26,836 nt of DNA, taken from contig CALZJV010000074.1 in NCBI GenBank assembly GCA_945787595.1, forward strand, positions 1 to 26,836. The letters are read 5' to 3'. The position numbers and the translations under genes are program-made. Below are positions 16,461 to 25,011 of the stretch, piece after piece (positions within the stretch are counted from its first letter, which is position 1; each line of letters begins with the position of its first letter). This stretch comes from an uncultured Desulfobacterales bacterium (GTDB lineage: Bacteria > Desulfobacterota > Desulfobacteria > Desulfobacterales > JAFDCJ01). The notes beneath the pieces were generated by a model. That model saw nothing but the letters and a program-made list of their open reading frames with translations. It ran no database searches and was not told where the DNA came from.

Positions 16461-17978
16461 TCAGGCATCTGTTACCAGGCTTGCCGGATCAAAGTCGGGA
16501 TTTGTCGGTTCAACACCCCATTCTTTTTCCACTTCAGTCACAAACCTTCTTAAATCACCGGCCACGGAATCAGAAAGAGGTGTCGGTTGATGGTTGACCA
16601 ATATATCCTTCACCTTTTCTTTGGCCAAATCATAGGGGTCTGGTTTCCCGGCATTTATCCAGGTAGTTCGATTCATGCGCTCAAAAAATTGCGGTCTGCT
16701 TTGTGCTCGCATATATTTCAGGGTCACTGGTGACATTAGAAAATCGGACATTTGGCCTCCTTCCTTGATTTCATCCACACATAATGTCTCATCACTGACT
16801 TCGACCCCTCCAAGAAAATACTTTATCATATCAATTATGTCGCTATCCAATAACAATTGGGGAAAATCCACAACCATGCCACACTCTAACATTCCTGCTC
16901 CGTATAAGACATTGTTCCCTGACATTGCCGCAATGAGAGCTGTTAGAGTTTTTTCGTGACCGGCTTGTGCGCTACCGGCGATATTGCTATCCGTCTACGT
17001 CCCGCCGCTCCAGGAAGGTACTCCGTAAAATTGAGCCATTTGGGCGTTCATGGCCGCAAATAACGCCATTTCCGGTGAACCCACCGCAGCTTCGCCGCTT
17101 TTTAGATCCATCGAAGTCGTTGAACTGCTGCAAATCACAGGAGCTCCTGGTCGAACAGCTTGGTGCATCACGACACAGGCAAGAAATTCGGCATTTTGAA
17201 CAGCCTGAGTGCCTGCCAAGGTAACCGGACTGGTAGCGCCCGACAGCGCCATCGTTGTAAAACGGACCGGAATACTGAGTTCGGCAGCCTTCATGCCAAT
17301 TTCACAGCAATGTTTGACCAGGCGTAACGGGGTTACCGGGCAGGTAGAAGCGCATATTAGGGGATTATCCACCAATGTGTCTTCTCCACCGGCAATGATG
17401 GCCGACATTTGATAGATTTTTTCCAGACACCTGCCGTCACCAGGTCCTAGACTAACCGGTTTGTCTGTGTTATTCACAAGCGCTTCATAATTATGGAGTG
17501 TATAGGCCATGGGGTCTACATCCAGTGAAGAAACAGGTCGATGACAAACGCCATAGGCATCCAGTGCATCCATTAATCTTGCTCCTGCAGCCAGATCCTT
17601 TTTGGTCGAGTCCCTGATTTCACCGGTATTGATATCGACAACACGGACACCTTCGCCAAATGAGGTGAAAGTCACCCTTTTACCTTCCATGATGTAGCTT
17701 TTATCATGGTTGCGTGCCCCCAGCACAATTCTGGACGGTGCTGTTCGTATGGATTTTTCTACAAGGTAGTGAGGGATTTTGACTATCCTTTTATCGTTAT
17801 CTACACGGCAGCCGATGGAATGGAAGAGATCAATGGCATCATCATCTTCCACATAAACACCGGTTTTTTCGAGTATTTCAAGGCTGGCATAGTGGATATC
17901 GGCAATCTCATCGTCGGACAATACTTTGAAATCAATACCTTTAATTTGAATTTTACCGCTGCAAATGGCACGATTCAT
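16461..17978 (-). CDS. mttB: trimethylamine:corrinoid methyltransferase MttB with in-frame amber (pyrrolysine) codon
   Basis: A single reading frame of about 505 codons interrupted only by TAG at 16995-16997. The codons on both sides (SWSGGT before, TDSNIAGSAQAGHEKTLTAL after) are in the same frame and continue the same protein, with no other stop between 17978 and the terminal TGA at 16461-16463. Trimethylamine methyltransferases place pyrrolysine at this point; counted from the longest start (17996) the amber is codon 334, or 328 from the preferred ATG at 17978, which has AAAGGAGGA upstream. The pyrrolysine imine binds the methylamine for transfer to a corrinoid protein. The N-terminal half shows the family pattern (DDEIADIHYASLEILEKTGV, SSLDVDPMAYTLHN, CSSSTTSMDLKSGE). 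No mttC, ramA, pylS, pylBCD or tRNA-Pyl is visible nearby. Confidence 0.9.
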
Positions 17979-17999
17979 TTCATTTCCTCCTTTCATATG

Positions 18000-18336
18000 G
18001 GCAATGGTTTTCGGTGCGTGCCTGTAAAGCTAAATGCTTATCTCACGCGAGCCGAGCCATAACTCCCTAATTAGTGCCCATCCATAAATGGCCATTGCCA
18101 TAGATGGGCACCTGATGGTGTTTCCAATCCAGAAATGCGGATTTTTGCCCAAGGTCAAGGAAATCAAGCGGTTGTGCGGAGACGTAGCTGGCTACGTCGC
18201 ACAAACAAACGCGCCGATTGACGCCGAGATTGGGCAAAAAGACCATTTAGCAAAAAATCCCGACACGGATGCCAAGATCTCCATGCTTATATAACCTTTT
18301 TAATAAAGATAAAAGATTAGACGTTGCTTTTTCAAA
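18000..18336. repeat. hairpin-rich, MITE-like segment upstream of mttB
   Basis: No gene is supported. Two structured units are present. The first is a hairpin with TGCCCAT (18075-18081) against ATGGGCA (18104-18110) and an inner ATGGC/GCCAT. The second is a larger nested hairpin with outer arms TTTTTGCCCAA (18142-18152) and TTGGGCAAAAA (18230-18240). Its inner stem TTGTGCG + ACGTAGC pairs with GCTACGT + CGCACAA (18172-18204), with one 3-base bulge. The mid-arms pair imperfectly. A short open frame at 18088-18294 is a by-product of the palindrome. This resembles a non-autonomous palindromic element. Confidence 0.5.
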
Positions 18337-18637
18337 GCGGATGAATCGAAAATGGTGAATTGTATGCCGGCCTCAGCTTCCGACTTCGCTCTACGAGCTA
18401 TGACAGGACAAGGCAGCCCAGTATATTGAAGCGCCAATTAATGTAAACAAAAAATATCCGATTAACCAAAGCGGGTTTTGTTGTCAAGATTAATTTTTTT
18501 TGTCGGCAATGCAATTTTAGGACGGTTTGAGCATCGCTCACCGTTTTGCCCGCGGCTGGATTTTTTTAAAGGTAGGTTTCAATTGGAAAATCGGTTGCGC
18601 GTGGAGCGGTCATGAATTTATGCATAACTTAAAGAAA
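18337..18637 (+). repeat. island right-end repeat, copy 2
   Basis: The second copy of the sequence at 10975-11341, somewhat shorter, in the same orientation and again immediately before a tRNA-Arg fragment. It retains the decayed peptide blocks SIAHRFARG and GHEFMHNLKK, the counterparts of SIASRFARA and GHDFMHILKK. The divergence and internal length differences show the two copies are old. Confidence 0.65.
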
Positions 18638-18687
18638 AGCGAAATCCGCCTTCGGAGGATTCGAATTTATTCTGAGTTTGTCGAAGG

Positions 18688-18708
18688 ATCCTGCCGGGCG
18701 TACCATAA
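18688..18708 (+). repeat. tRNA-Arg 3'-end fragment (putative attachment site)
   Basis: 21 bases, ATCCTGCCGGGCGTACCATA plus A, are identical to the end of tRNA-Arg and its flank (2071-2091). Upstream, the sequence changes to the TTCTGAG..TTGTCGAAGG repeat also seen at 15.9 kb. Confidence 0.7.
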
Positions 18709-18714
18709 AATATG

Positions 18715-18751
18715 AAAAAGGGGATGAGCTATGGTTCGTCATCCCCTTTTT
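18715..18751 (+). terminator. strong intrinsic terminator after the last tRNA-Arg fragment
   Basis: A perfect 13-bp stem, AAAAAGGGGATGA (18715-18727) with TCATCCCCTTTTT (18739-18751), starting within 10 bases of the tRNA-like 3' end. It may be the original terminator of tRNA-Arg, displaced by the insertions. Confidence 0.8.
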
Positions 18752-19374
18752 CATTGTTTGAAGAATCGATAGGCTTTGGACCAAGCAGCAGGCTTTTGCG
18801 CATTCGACGCGTTCGAATTTATTGTGAGCTTGATAAATGCGGATCATCTCTTATTAAACTCAAATTTCTCACTTCGGACTCATCCCCAAAGGCGATGATT
18901 TTTTTCCCCGGACACACCGATGGCATTGCTTACACACTGCAATCTACAAGATTCTGATCAGCTTTACTACAGGCTTCGCTTTTGCTGCCGTGCCAGACAG
19001 CGCAATCCCTTGATGCCGTGTACCAAAAAGCAGGATAGGGTGATAGTGTTACGACAGGACACCGAGAAAAATAATAAAATTGTGATATATTTTATTGATA
19101 GTTACATTTTTGTTGTGATTGGGACAATGAGGACCGAAGCTGCTAAACGTTTAAAATAAGCGTTTACAAAAATTACCGTTCTTTGTAAAAGAGTCTAATG
19201 CGGTCAGGCGGAGCCCTTTATCTTTGCTGATTGGCCAGGCCGGCAATTACTGATTTGGCACGAAAACATCCCAGCCACTGGTGCTGATAGAATCAATTTG
19301 AACCTTTTAATAAGCTAACCGATCTAACCAAATATCTGGATCTTAGCCTAAACCGGTAAAGATGGGGAAGTTAA
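18752..19374. other. non-coding region upstream of potA
   Basis: About 620 bases with no supported gene. It contains another weak copy of the TTCGAATTTATTGTGAGCTTG repeat near 18813. It also has a perfect 6-bp dyad TAAACG (19144-19149) / CGTTTA (19161-19166), which could be an operator. Short open frames here lack ribosome sites and protein-like composition. Confidence 0.45.
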
Positions 19375-20508
19375 TTGATAGAACAAGCAGGAATAACAGA
19401 AAAATCCTCCGATAAATCTCTGGAAGCGGCCATTAATGCCGAGCGTGTCACCAAGGCCTTTGGCGTGGGAAAAGATAAGATTCTGGCGCTGAATGATGTT
19501 TCCGTGGCCATTAAGGAAAATGAGTTTTTCACCTTGCTGGGGCCTTCCGGGTGCGGCAAAACGACACTGTTGCGTCTGATTGCCGGTTTTGACCACCCCA
19601 CTAAAGGCATGATCAGCCTCCACGGGCAGGACATCTCACACTTGCCGCCTTATCAGCGTTCGATCAATACCGTGTTTCAAAGCTATGCATTGTTTCCGCA
19701 CATGACCGTCGCACAAAACATCTCTTTCGGGTTGGAGATGCTGGGCAAATCAAAAGACCATATCAAAGAGACGGTGGGTGAAATGCTGGCCTTGGTGAAA
19801 ATGGAGGAGCTTCGCGATCGCCGTACGGACCAGATATCCGGTGGACAGCAGCAGCGCGTAGCCCTGGCCAGAGCCCTGGCTCCCAAACCGGAGGTTCTGC
19901 TGCTGGATGAACCGCTCGCCGCCCTCGACTACAAGCTGCGCAAGGAAATGCAGATAGAACTGAAGAGATTGCAGCATGAAACGGGCATCACCTTTATTTT
20001 TGTCACCCATGACCAGGAAGAAGCCCTGACCATGTCCGACCGCATTGCGGTAATGGAAACCGGGCGGATTCTCCAGGTGGGTACGCCTCGCCAGATATAC
20101 AACCATCCCGTCGAACGCTTTGTGGCTGATTTTATCGGCAGCACCAACTTTCTTTCCGCGGAGGTTCTCTCGAGCGAGGGCCGCAGCGCCAGGCTGAAGC
20201 TTTCTTCCGGGAAAGAGGTCAGTGTCGAGCTGCCCGAGGGCATGCTGCCAGACGTCAGGGTGACCGCTGTGGTCCGTCCGGAGTATGCGCAGCTCTTTGC
20301 AGAAACAGAAAAAAACGGGGACTTACGGGGTGTGCTCGAAAACATTGTGTATTTCGGCACGGACACCCATTATCATATCCGCTTGCCGGACGAGACCCTG
20401 TTTGTGATTCGCCGTCAGAACCGGCGGGAAGATACGGAAACATATGAAGTTGGGCAGTCGGTCGATATTGCGTTCAAACCGAATTCCGTGCAAGTGTTGA
20501 GGAATTGA
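19375..20508 (+). CDS. potA: PotA-type ABC transporter ATPase
   Basis: A 377-residue nucleotide-binding subunit of a spermidine/putrescine-type importer. Walker A GPSGCGKT is at residues 56-63, followed by the Q-loop region [15 protein letters not shown]. The signature is [15 protein letters not shown], Walker B is [11 protein letters not shown] and the H-loop is FVTHDQEE. The C-terminal ~110 residues form a TOBE domain ([10 protein letters not shown]). The start is TTG at 19375 with GGGGAAG about 6 bases upstream; a nearby ATG is out of frame. Its TGA stop overlaps the potB ATG. PotA-type proteins also serve other cations such as quaternary amines, so the substrate remains open. Confidence 0.93.
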   Translation: MIEQAGITEKSSDKSLEAAINAERVTKAFGVGKDKILALNDVSVAIKENEFFTLLGPSGCGKTTLLRLIAGFDHPTKGMISLHGQDISHLPPYQRSINTVFQSYALFPHMTVAQNISFGLEMLGKSKDHIKETVGEMLALVKMEELRDRRTDQISGGQQQRVALARALAPKPEVLLLDEPLAALDYKLRKEMQIELKRLQHETGITFIFVTHDQEEALTMSDRIAVMETGRILQVGTPRQIYNHPVERFVADFIGSTNFLSAEVLSSEGRSARLKLSSGKEVSVELPEGMLPDVRVTAVVRPEYAQLFAETEKNGDLRGVLENIVYFGTDTHYHIRLPDETLFVIRRQNRREDTETYEVGQSVDIAFKPNSVQVLRN

Positions 20509-21440
20509 TGTTGGAAAACAAGGCGTTAGTGTCCAATCTAGAGGTGGATGCGCAAAGAAGGCGTACCCGCAGGAGCTGGCTGTTGAGCACCCCGGCCTTG
20601 CTGGTCCTGGCTTTTGCCGCATCCGGACCGCTCTTGATCGTTCTGGTCTATTCGTTTCTCACCTCCGGTGAATACGGCGGCGTGGTCTGGGAGTTTTCAA
20701 CCGATGCCTGGTTCAACGTGGTTTTTCTCAGGGATATATTCGATGACAAATTAGGATTGGCGGATGCCCATCTGCGCATCCTCTGGAGATCGGTCAAACT
20801 TTCGTTCTTTACGACGGTGGCCACACTGGCCATCGGTTTTCCTACCGCTTATTTCATCGCCACACGGCCGCGGACAACCCGCAATATATGGCTCTTCCTG
20901 ATCACGATTCCGTTCTGGACAAACCTGCTGATCCGAACTTTCGCGATCCTGGAAGTAATTCGCAACCAGGGACTGATCAATATGGTCCTGCTGAAGGTGG
21001 GGCTGATCGACAGCCCCATACGGATGATTTTCACCGACTTCGCCATCATGGTGGGGATGACCTATGTCTATTTGCCCCTGATGGTGTTGCCGTTGTATGC
21101 GTCCATGGAGCGGCTGGACTTTAACCTGGTAGAAGCGGCCTATGATCTTTATGCCTCGCGAAACAAGGTGCTCCGCCGGGTGATCATCCCGCTGGTCAAA
21201 CCGGGGATCATCGCCGGGTCCATCCTGGTTTTCATTCCGTCGCTGGGGGCATTTGTAATCCCCAGGGTTCTGGGGGGCGGCAAGAAAATGATGCTGGGCA
21301 ACCTGATCGAGCTGCAGTTCGGCGCAGGACGCAACTGGCCGCTGGGCGCCGCACTCTCCATCACCCTTTTGAGCATCGTGATGATTGCCCTGCTGGTTTA
21401 CGTGCGCACGATACAAAATGATTCGGATGGCCTGCGATGA
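20508..21440 (+). CDS. potB: PotB-type ABC transporter permease
   Basis: A 310-residue inner-membrane permease with about six hydrophobic segments. The binding-protein-dependent EAA loop is visible near the C-terminus: LVEAAYDLYASRNKVLRRVI followed by IPLVKPGII, which contacts PotA. An N-terminal basic stretch (QRRRTRRSW) precedes the first helix. The ATG at 20508 overlaps the potA stop (TGATG) and is preceded by GAGG. It overlaps potC by 4 bases, so the permeases are translationally coupled. Confidence 0.92.
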   Translation: MLENKALVSNLEVDAQRRRTRRSWLLSTPALLVLAFAASGPLLIVLVYSFLTSGEYGGVVWEFSTDAWFNVVFLRDIFDDKLGLADAHLRILWRSVKLSFFTTVATLAIGFPTAYFIATRPRTTRNIWLFLITIPFWTNLLIRTFAILEVIRNQGLINMVLLKVGLIDSPIRMIFTDFAIMVGMTYVYLPLMVLPLYASMERLDFNLVEAAYDLYASRNKVLRRVIIPLVKPGIIAGSILVFIPSLGAFVIPRVLGGGKKMMLGNLIELQFGAGRNWPLGAALSITLLSIVMIALLVYVRTIQNDSDGLR

Positions 21441-22258
21441 CGCCCACCATGAATAAGCAGAAACCGTTTTCCCTTAAGAAACAGCCGGGCTTCAGCTTTA
21501 TTGCCATTGCCTGCTTCGTGATGCTGTATGCGCCTATTCTCATCCTGATTGTGTATTCGTTCAATGTTGGCGAAAACATTGCCGTCTGGGAAGGCTTCTC
21601 GCTGCAGTGGTATGTTTCGGCCTGGCATAACGAAGCAGTGCAGGACGCAGCCATGCGTTCACTGATTCTGGCTTTGCAGGCATCGATTTATTCGACCGTA
21701 CTGGCAACCATGGCCGCCCTGGGAACGACCCGGATACGCCCATTTCAGGGTTTGACGGCCATCTACGTGATGATCAACCAGCCCCTGATGGTGCCGGAGA
21801 TTGTCACCGCCGTGGCGCTGCTGACGATGTTCGCTATCATCAAAACGGCGACAGGGATTCAGGGCATGATTTATCTGGTCGCGGCCCATACCGCTTTCTG
21901 CATCCCGTTTGCCTACCTGCCCATTCGTGCCAGATTGGAGGGGATGGACCTCATGCTGGAAACGGCGGCAGCCGACCTTTACGCCACCCCCTGGCAAACC
22001 TTCCAGCGCGTCACCCTGCCGCTGCTCTGGCCGGGCATCATCGCCGGTGCCATGCTGGCATTCGTCATATCTTTGGATGACGTCGTAATAACCGAGTTTG
22101 TAAAATCATCTGGCCAAGAGACGCTGCCGACCTATATGCTGGGCCAGCTTCGTCGAATTATAACACCGGAAATCAATGCCATTTCTACTGTCCTGGTCAG
22201 CCTTTCGATTATGGTGGTCGGGCTGTTTTTTGTCATCGATAAGAAATTTGGAAAATAG
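21437..22258 (+). CDS. potC: PotC-type ABC transporter permease
   Basis: A 273-residue partner permease with six hydrophobic segments, starting ATG at 21437 inside the potB stop (ATGA). The EAA loop reads LETAAADLYATPWQTFQRVT then LPLLWPGIIAGAML, and DDVVITEFVKSSGQETLPTY is characteristic of PotC. It pairs with PotB as the channel. About 100 bases separate it from the binding-protein gene. Confidence 0.93.
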   Translation: MTPTMNKQKPFSLKKQPGFSFIAIACFVMLYAPILILIVYSFNVGENIAVWEGFSLQWYVSAWHNEAVQDAAMRSLILALQASIYSTVLATMAALGTTRIRPFQGLTAIYVMINQPLMVPEIVTAVALLTMFAIIKTATGIQGMIYLVAAHTAFCIPFAYLPIRARLEGMDLMLETAAADLYATPWQTFQRVTLPLLWPGIIAGAMLAFVISLDDVVITEFVKSSGQETLPTYMLGQLRRIITPEINAISTVLVSLSIMVVGLFFVIDKKFGK

Positions 22259-22360
22259 GCGTACGAACATTATTAAACAAAAAGAAAGGAGGTATGCAGT
22301 CGCTTATACAATTGGAGATATTCAACAGTTGAACCCACATTACAGCAAAGGAGTCTTCTC

Positions 22361-23395
22361 ATGAACAAGAAAATGGTTTTGGTCGTTGTTGTGGCGGCAG
22401 TAGTGGTTTTTTCAGGGGTTGCGCAGGCAGCCGGTGTATTGAACCTGTATAACTGGGGTAACTACACCAACCCCGAAATGATCAAGAAATTTGAAGCAAA
22501 ATACGATATCAAGGTGACCATCACCGACTATGACTCGAATGCCACCGCATTGGCAAAGGTTAAAGCCGGCGGGCACGGCTTCGATATGGTTGTCCCTTCA
22601 GCCAATTATGTGAAAATCTTTATCAACGAGGGGCTGGCTCTGGAAGTACGCCCGGACCAGATGGAAAACTTCAAGCACGTCGCCCCTGAATGGCGGGACC
22701 CGGTGTGGGACCCGGGGCGTCGGTACAGCGTACCGTGGCAGTGGGGCACGGTCGGCATGGTTGTTGACACAGAATATTACAAAGGCGACATCAACACCTC
22801 TTCCATCGTTTTTGACCCGCCGAAGGAGCTTGTCGGCAAAATCAGCATGCCGCCTGAAATGGGCGATGTTATGGCCCTTGCCCTGATGTATGTCGGCAGC
22901 GAGCCCTGTTCCACCGACAAGGCGGCGCTGAAAAAGGCGCGTGATGTATTGATGGCTGCAAAACCCAAATGGGTGTCCTTTGACTACGGCCTGACGGAAA
23001 AGATGCCGCGTGGCGATTACAACGCGGCAGCCTACTGGAACGGCGCAGCCTTCAGGGCGCGTCTGGCAAAACCTTCCATTAGATTCGGCTATCCGCGCGA
23101 GGGCTTCCCGGTATGGATGGACAGCGTCGTCGTGCTGAAGACCGCAAAAAATGTCGAAAACGCCAAGGTGTTCATGAACTTTATCATGGAACCCGAGAAC
23201 GCGGCCCTGATTTCAAGTTTCGCACGCTATGCCAACGGCATCTCCGGATCGGAAAAATTCATGCCTGAAGATATGAAAACCGCCGTGGAAATTGTTGTTC
23301 CCGACGAGTTCAAGGATGTCGGTATTTTTGTTCCGGCCTGCTCCAAGGAGGCCAACGATTACTACACCGCCATCTGGACAGAATTGACCAAATAA
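22361..23395 (+). CDS. potD: PotD-type periplasmic binding protein
   Basis: A 344-residue extracytoplasmic receptor with a signal peptide (NKKMVLVVVVAAVVVFSGVA, cleavage near AQA-AG). The mature start GVLNLYNWGNYTNPEMIKKF is the PotD/PotF hallmark. Aromatic and acidic residues that bind polyamines in the family appear as YDSNATALAKV, VPWQWGTVGM and YNAAAYWNG. ATG at 22361 has AAAGGAG 7 bases upstream. A terminator follows at 23436. The preserved NWGNY and W/Y pattern suggests a cationic amine ligand, but specificity is not decidable here. Confidence 0.92.
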   Translation: MNKKMVLVVVVAAVVVFSGVAQAAGVLNLYNWGNYTNPEMIKKFEAKYDIKVTITDYDSNATALAKVKAGGHGFDMVVPSANYVKIFINEGLALEVRPDQMENFKHVAPEWRDPVWDPGRRYSVPWQWGTVGMVVDTEYYKGDINTSSIVFDPPKELVGKISMPPEMGDVMALALMYVGSEPCSTDKAALKKARDVLMAAKPKWVSFDYGLTEKMPRGDYNAAAYWNGAAFRARLAKPSIRFGYPREGFPVWMDSVVVLKTAKNVENAKVFMNFIMEPENAALISSFARYANGISGSEKFMPEDMKTAVEIVVPDEFKDVGIFVPACSKEANDYYTAIWTELTK

Positions 23396-23435
23396 TGTCC
23401 CGGGGCATGCATTTAATAGCGGTATAAATCTTGTG

Positions 23436-23470
23436 AAACAGGAGGGTCTGATAGCCAGACCCTCCTGTTT
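23436..23470 (+). terminator. intrinsic terminator of the pot operon
   Basis: A perfect 15-bp stem, AAACAGGAGGGTCTG (23436-23450) with CAGACCCTCCTGTTT (23456-23470), a 5-base loop and a short T-rich tail. Confidence 0.88.
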
Positions 23471-23508
23471 TAAGTTTTGAACCTCAATCTGTTTTTTCGA
23501 GGAATATA

Positions 23509-24611
23509 ATGGATACCTCTGTTACACTAGCAAACTGGCGGACCATGCCCTACAGTTCGCAGTCCTTTCACAATCTGAGCGTGCATGGGTGTTTGAAACC
23601 GATCTGCGATCCATTGAATCACTGGTTTTTGAAGACCAGCACGGGCAGGAGCGACGGCTTCCGGAAGTGCTTGACACAACTGCCACCAGGGGACTGGTTG
23701 TCCTTCAGGGGGGGCGGCTTGCCGCCGAACGCTACAGTCAGGGCTATGATGGAACAATCCCGCATATTTTATTCTCGGTGAGTAAATCCCTGACCGGGGC
23801 GATGACCGGGATTTTGGTTGATCGAGGAATGCTCGATCCTGAAAGCCCTGTGGTTACATATGTCCCGGAGGTTGCCGGTTCGGCTTATGGCGACTGTACG
23901 CTGCGGCATGTGCTCGACATGACGGTCAGTTCTGCATTCATTGAAGAATATGTGGACATGTCAGGTGATTACGGCCGTTATCGTCGTGCCACACTATGGG
24001 ATCCGGCGCTTCCCGGAGAGGAGCCCGATACCCTGCATGACATGCTGGCAAACCTTTCGCCGGCGCCGCAACCGCATGGAAAAAAATTCAATTATCTTTC
24101 ACCTAATTCCGACCTTCTCGGCTGGGTTGTGGGGCGTGCTGCCGGCCGGGATTTCGGCAGCCTGTTCTCCGACCTGGTATGGAAACCCATGGGGGCCGAG
24201 GCCGACGCCTATATAACCGTCGATGGTGAAGGGACGCCACGCACGGCCGGGGGGATTTGCGTGCTGCCCCGCGATCTGGCACGTTTTGGTGAGATGATGC
24301 GCCTGAACGGAAAAGATATTCTGCCCGCTTGGTGGGTGGAGGACATTCGGCACAACGGCAACCATGAAGCCTGGGGAAAGGGCGATATGATAGAGCTGTT
24401 TCCAGAAGGCCGCTACCGCAGCAAATGGTATCAGACCGGTCATGTTTCAGGGGCATACTGCGGTATCGGTATTCACGGGCAATGGCTGTGGGTTGACCCC
24501 CAACGCGAGGTTGTCATCGCCAAGGTCTCCGCTCAGGAAGAACCGGTAGATGACGAAACAGATATCTTGCTAATTCGTGCTTTCGGAGCAATCGCCGAAG
24601 CAATTGGTTAG
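23509..24611 (+). pseudogene. beta-lactamase-fold serine hydrolase (6-aminohexanoate-dimer-hydrolase-like) with N-terminal frameshift
   Basis: The main frame, open from 23589 (GTG), encodes a 340-residue serine hydrolase. The nucleophile motif is SVSK (S63-K66 in that frame), followed by SLTGAMTGILVDRG, LRHVLDMTVS and the tyrosine motif in FNYLSPNSDLLGWVVGRAAG. These fit the class C/NylB-like family. The expected N-terminal strand (DTSVTLANWRTMPYSSQSFH) lies in another frame starting at ATG 23509, which has GAGGA about 6 bases upstream. The two frames join near 23574-23580, where one base appears to be missing. It is either a frameshift mutation, a sequence error or, less likely, initiation at 23589. 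The substrate is unknown; amide or ester hydrolysis is the family activity. Confidence 0.8.
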
Positions 24612-24667
24612 CCATCCTAAAAATTTAAGAGAAAATAACCTTACCCGGGAGCGTACAAGTGATAAGA

Positions 24668-24704
24668 AAGTCATGACCACCGGCTGGGCCGGTGGTCATG
24701 ACTT
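24668..24704 (+). terminator. long perfect hairpin after the hydrolase gene
   Basis: A 17-bp perfect stem, AAGTCATGACCACCGGC (24668-24684) with its inverse at 24688-24704, and a 3-base loop. No T-run follows on the plus strand, so it could be a bidirectional terminator or a mobile palindrome. Confidence 0.65.
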
Positions 24705-24740
24705 AATAGTTTCAATCCATTATACCTAACAGATCGAATT

Positions 24741-24794
24741 GGCCATAGGCAGTTGCTTACTCGGGAGAGAGCGTCAGTGTCTATGGCCTTTTTT
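24741..24794 (+). ncRNA. structured RNA or terminator with internal hairpin
   Basis: The outer stem GGCCATAG (24741-24748) pairs with CTATGGCC (24781-24788) and is followed by six T residues. Inside, GCT..CTC-GGGA-GAG..AGC forms a second hairpin with a GNRA-like GGGA loop. This is more structured than a simple terminator and could be a small RNA or a terminator-type leader for the operon that starts at 24826. No known class is recognised. Confidence 0.35.
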
Positions 24795-24825
24795 ATTTAA
24801 AAAATCGAGATGAGAGGAAAACAAT

Positions 24826-24966
24826 ATGGTATTATATGAACTGAGACAAAAACCCCACCTGTCCGCTTCGTCAATTGGCGACTATATTGACTGCGGCATG
24901 CTTTACAAATTCGGAAGGGTTGACTGCCTGCCCAACCGGGACAATAATTCTCTTGACATAGTGTAA
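24826..24966 (+). pseudogene. N-terminal fragment of a PD-(D/E)XK (RecB-like) nuclease family protein
   Basis: A 46-codon frame from ATG 24826 (GAGAGGA site upstream) to TAA 24964. KPHLSASSIGDYIDCGMLYK followed by FGRVD matches the first helix-strand of the Cas4/AddB-type PD-(D/E)XK domain, where a conserved cysteine follows SxSxIxxYxxC. The remainder of the domain, including the catalytic residues, is absent, and the stop lies inside the promoter/operator of the next gene. It may instead be a small stand-alone peptide. The family link rests on a short motif. Confidence 0.5.
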
Positions 24967-24992
24967 TTAAATACAGTATTATTATTTACACT
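24953..24992 (+). promoter_or_regulatory. promoter with overlapping palindromic operator for the LexA-fusion gene
   Basis: TTGACA (24953-24958) and TATTAT (24977-24982) are separated by 18 bases. A dyad, AGTGTAA (24960-24966) with TTACACT (24986-24992), spans the spacer and the -10. It fits a repressor site, most simply for the winged-helix protein encoded 20 bases downstream. Confidence 0.65.
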
Positions 24993-25011
24993 TATTAAAA
25001 AGGTCAGGATC

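Noticed and set aside
16461..17996. mttB as two separate genes split at 16995
   Set aside because: The frame is continuous across the TAG, the downstream part has no start signal of its own near the break, and both halves belong to one protein with pyrrolysine expected at this point.
18088..18294. 68-codon open frame as a gene
   Set aside because: It runs through a large palindrome, has no ribosome site and its composition is explained by the inverted repeats.
18000..19374. tRNA-Pyl or pyl genes near mttB
   Set aside because: I looked for a CUA-anticodon cloverleaf and for synthetase-like sequence around mttB and saw none; absence in this window says nothing about the genome.
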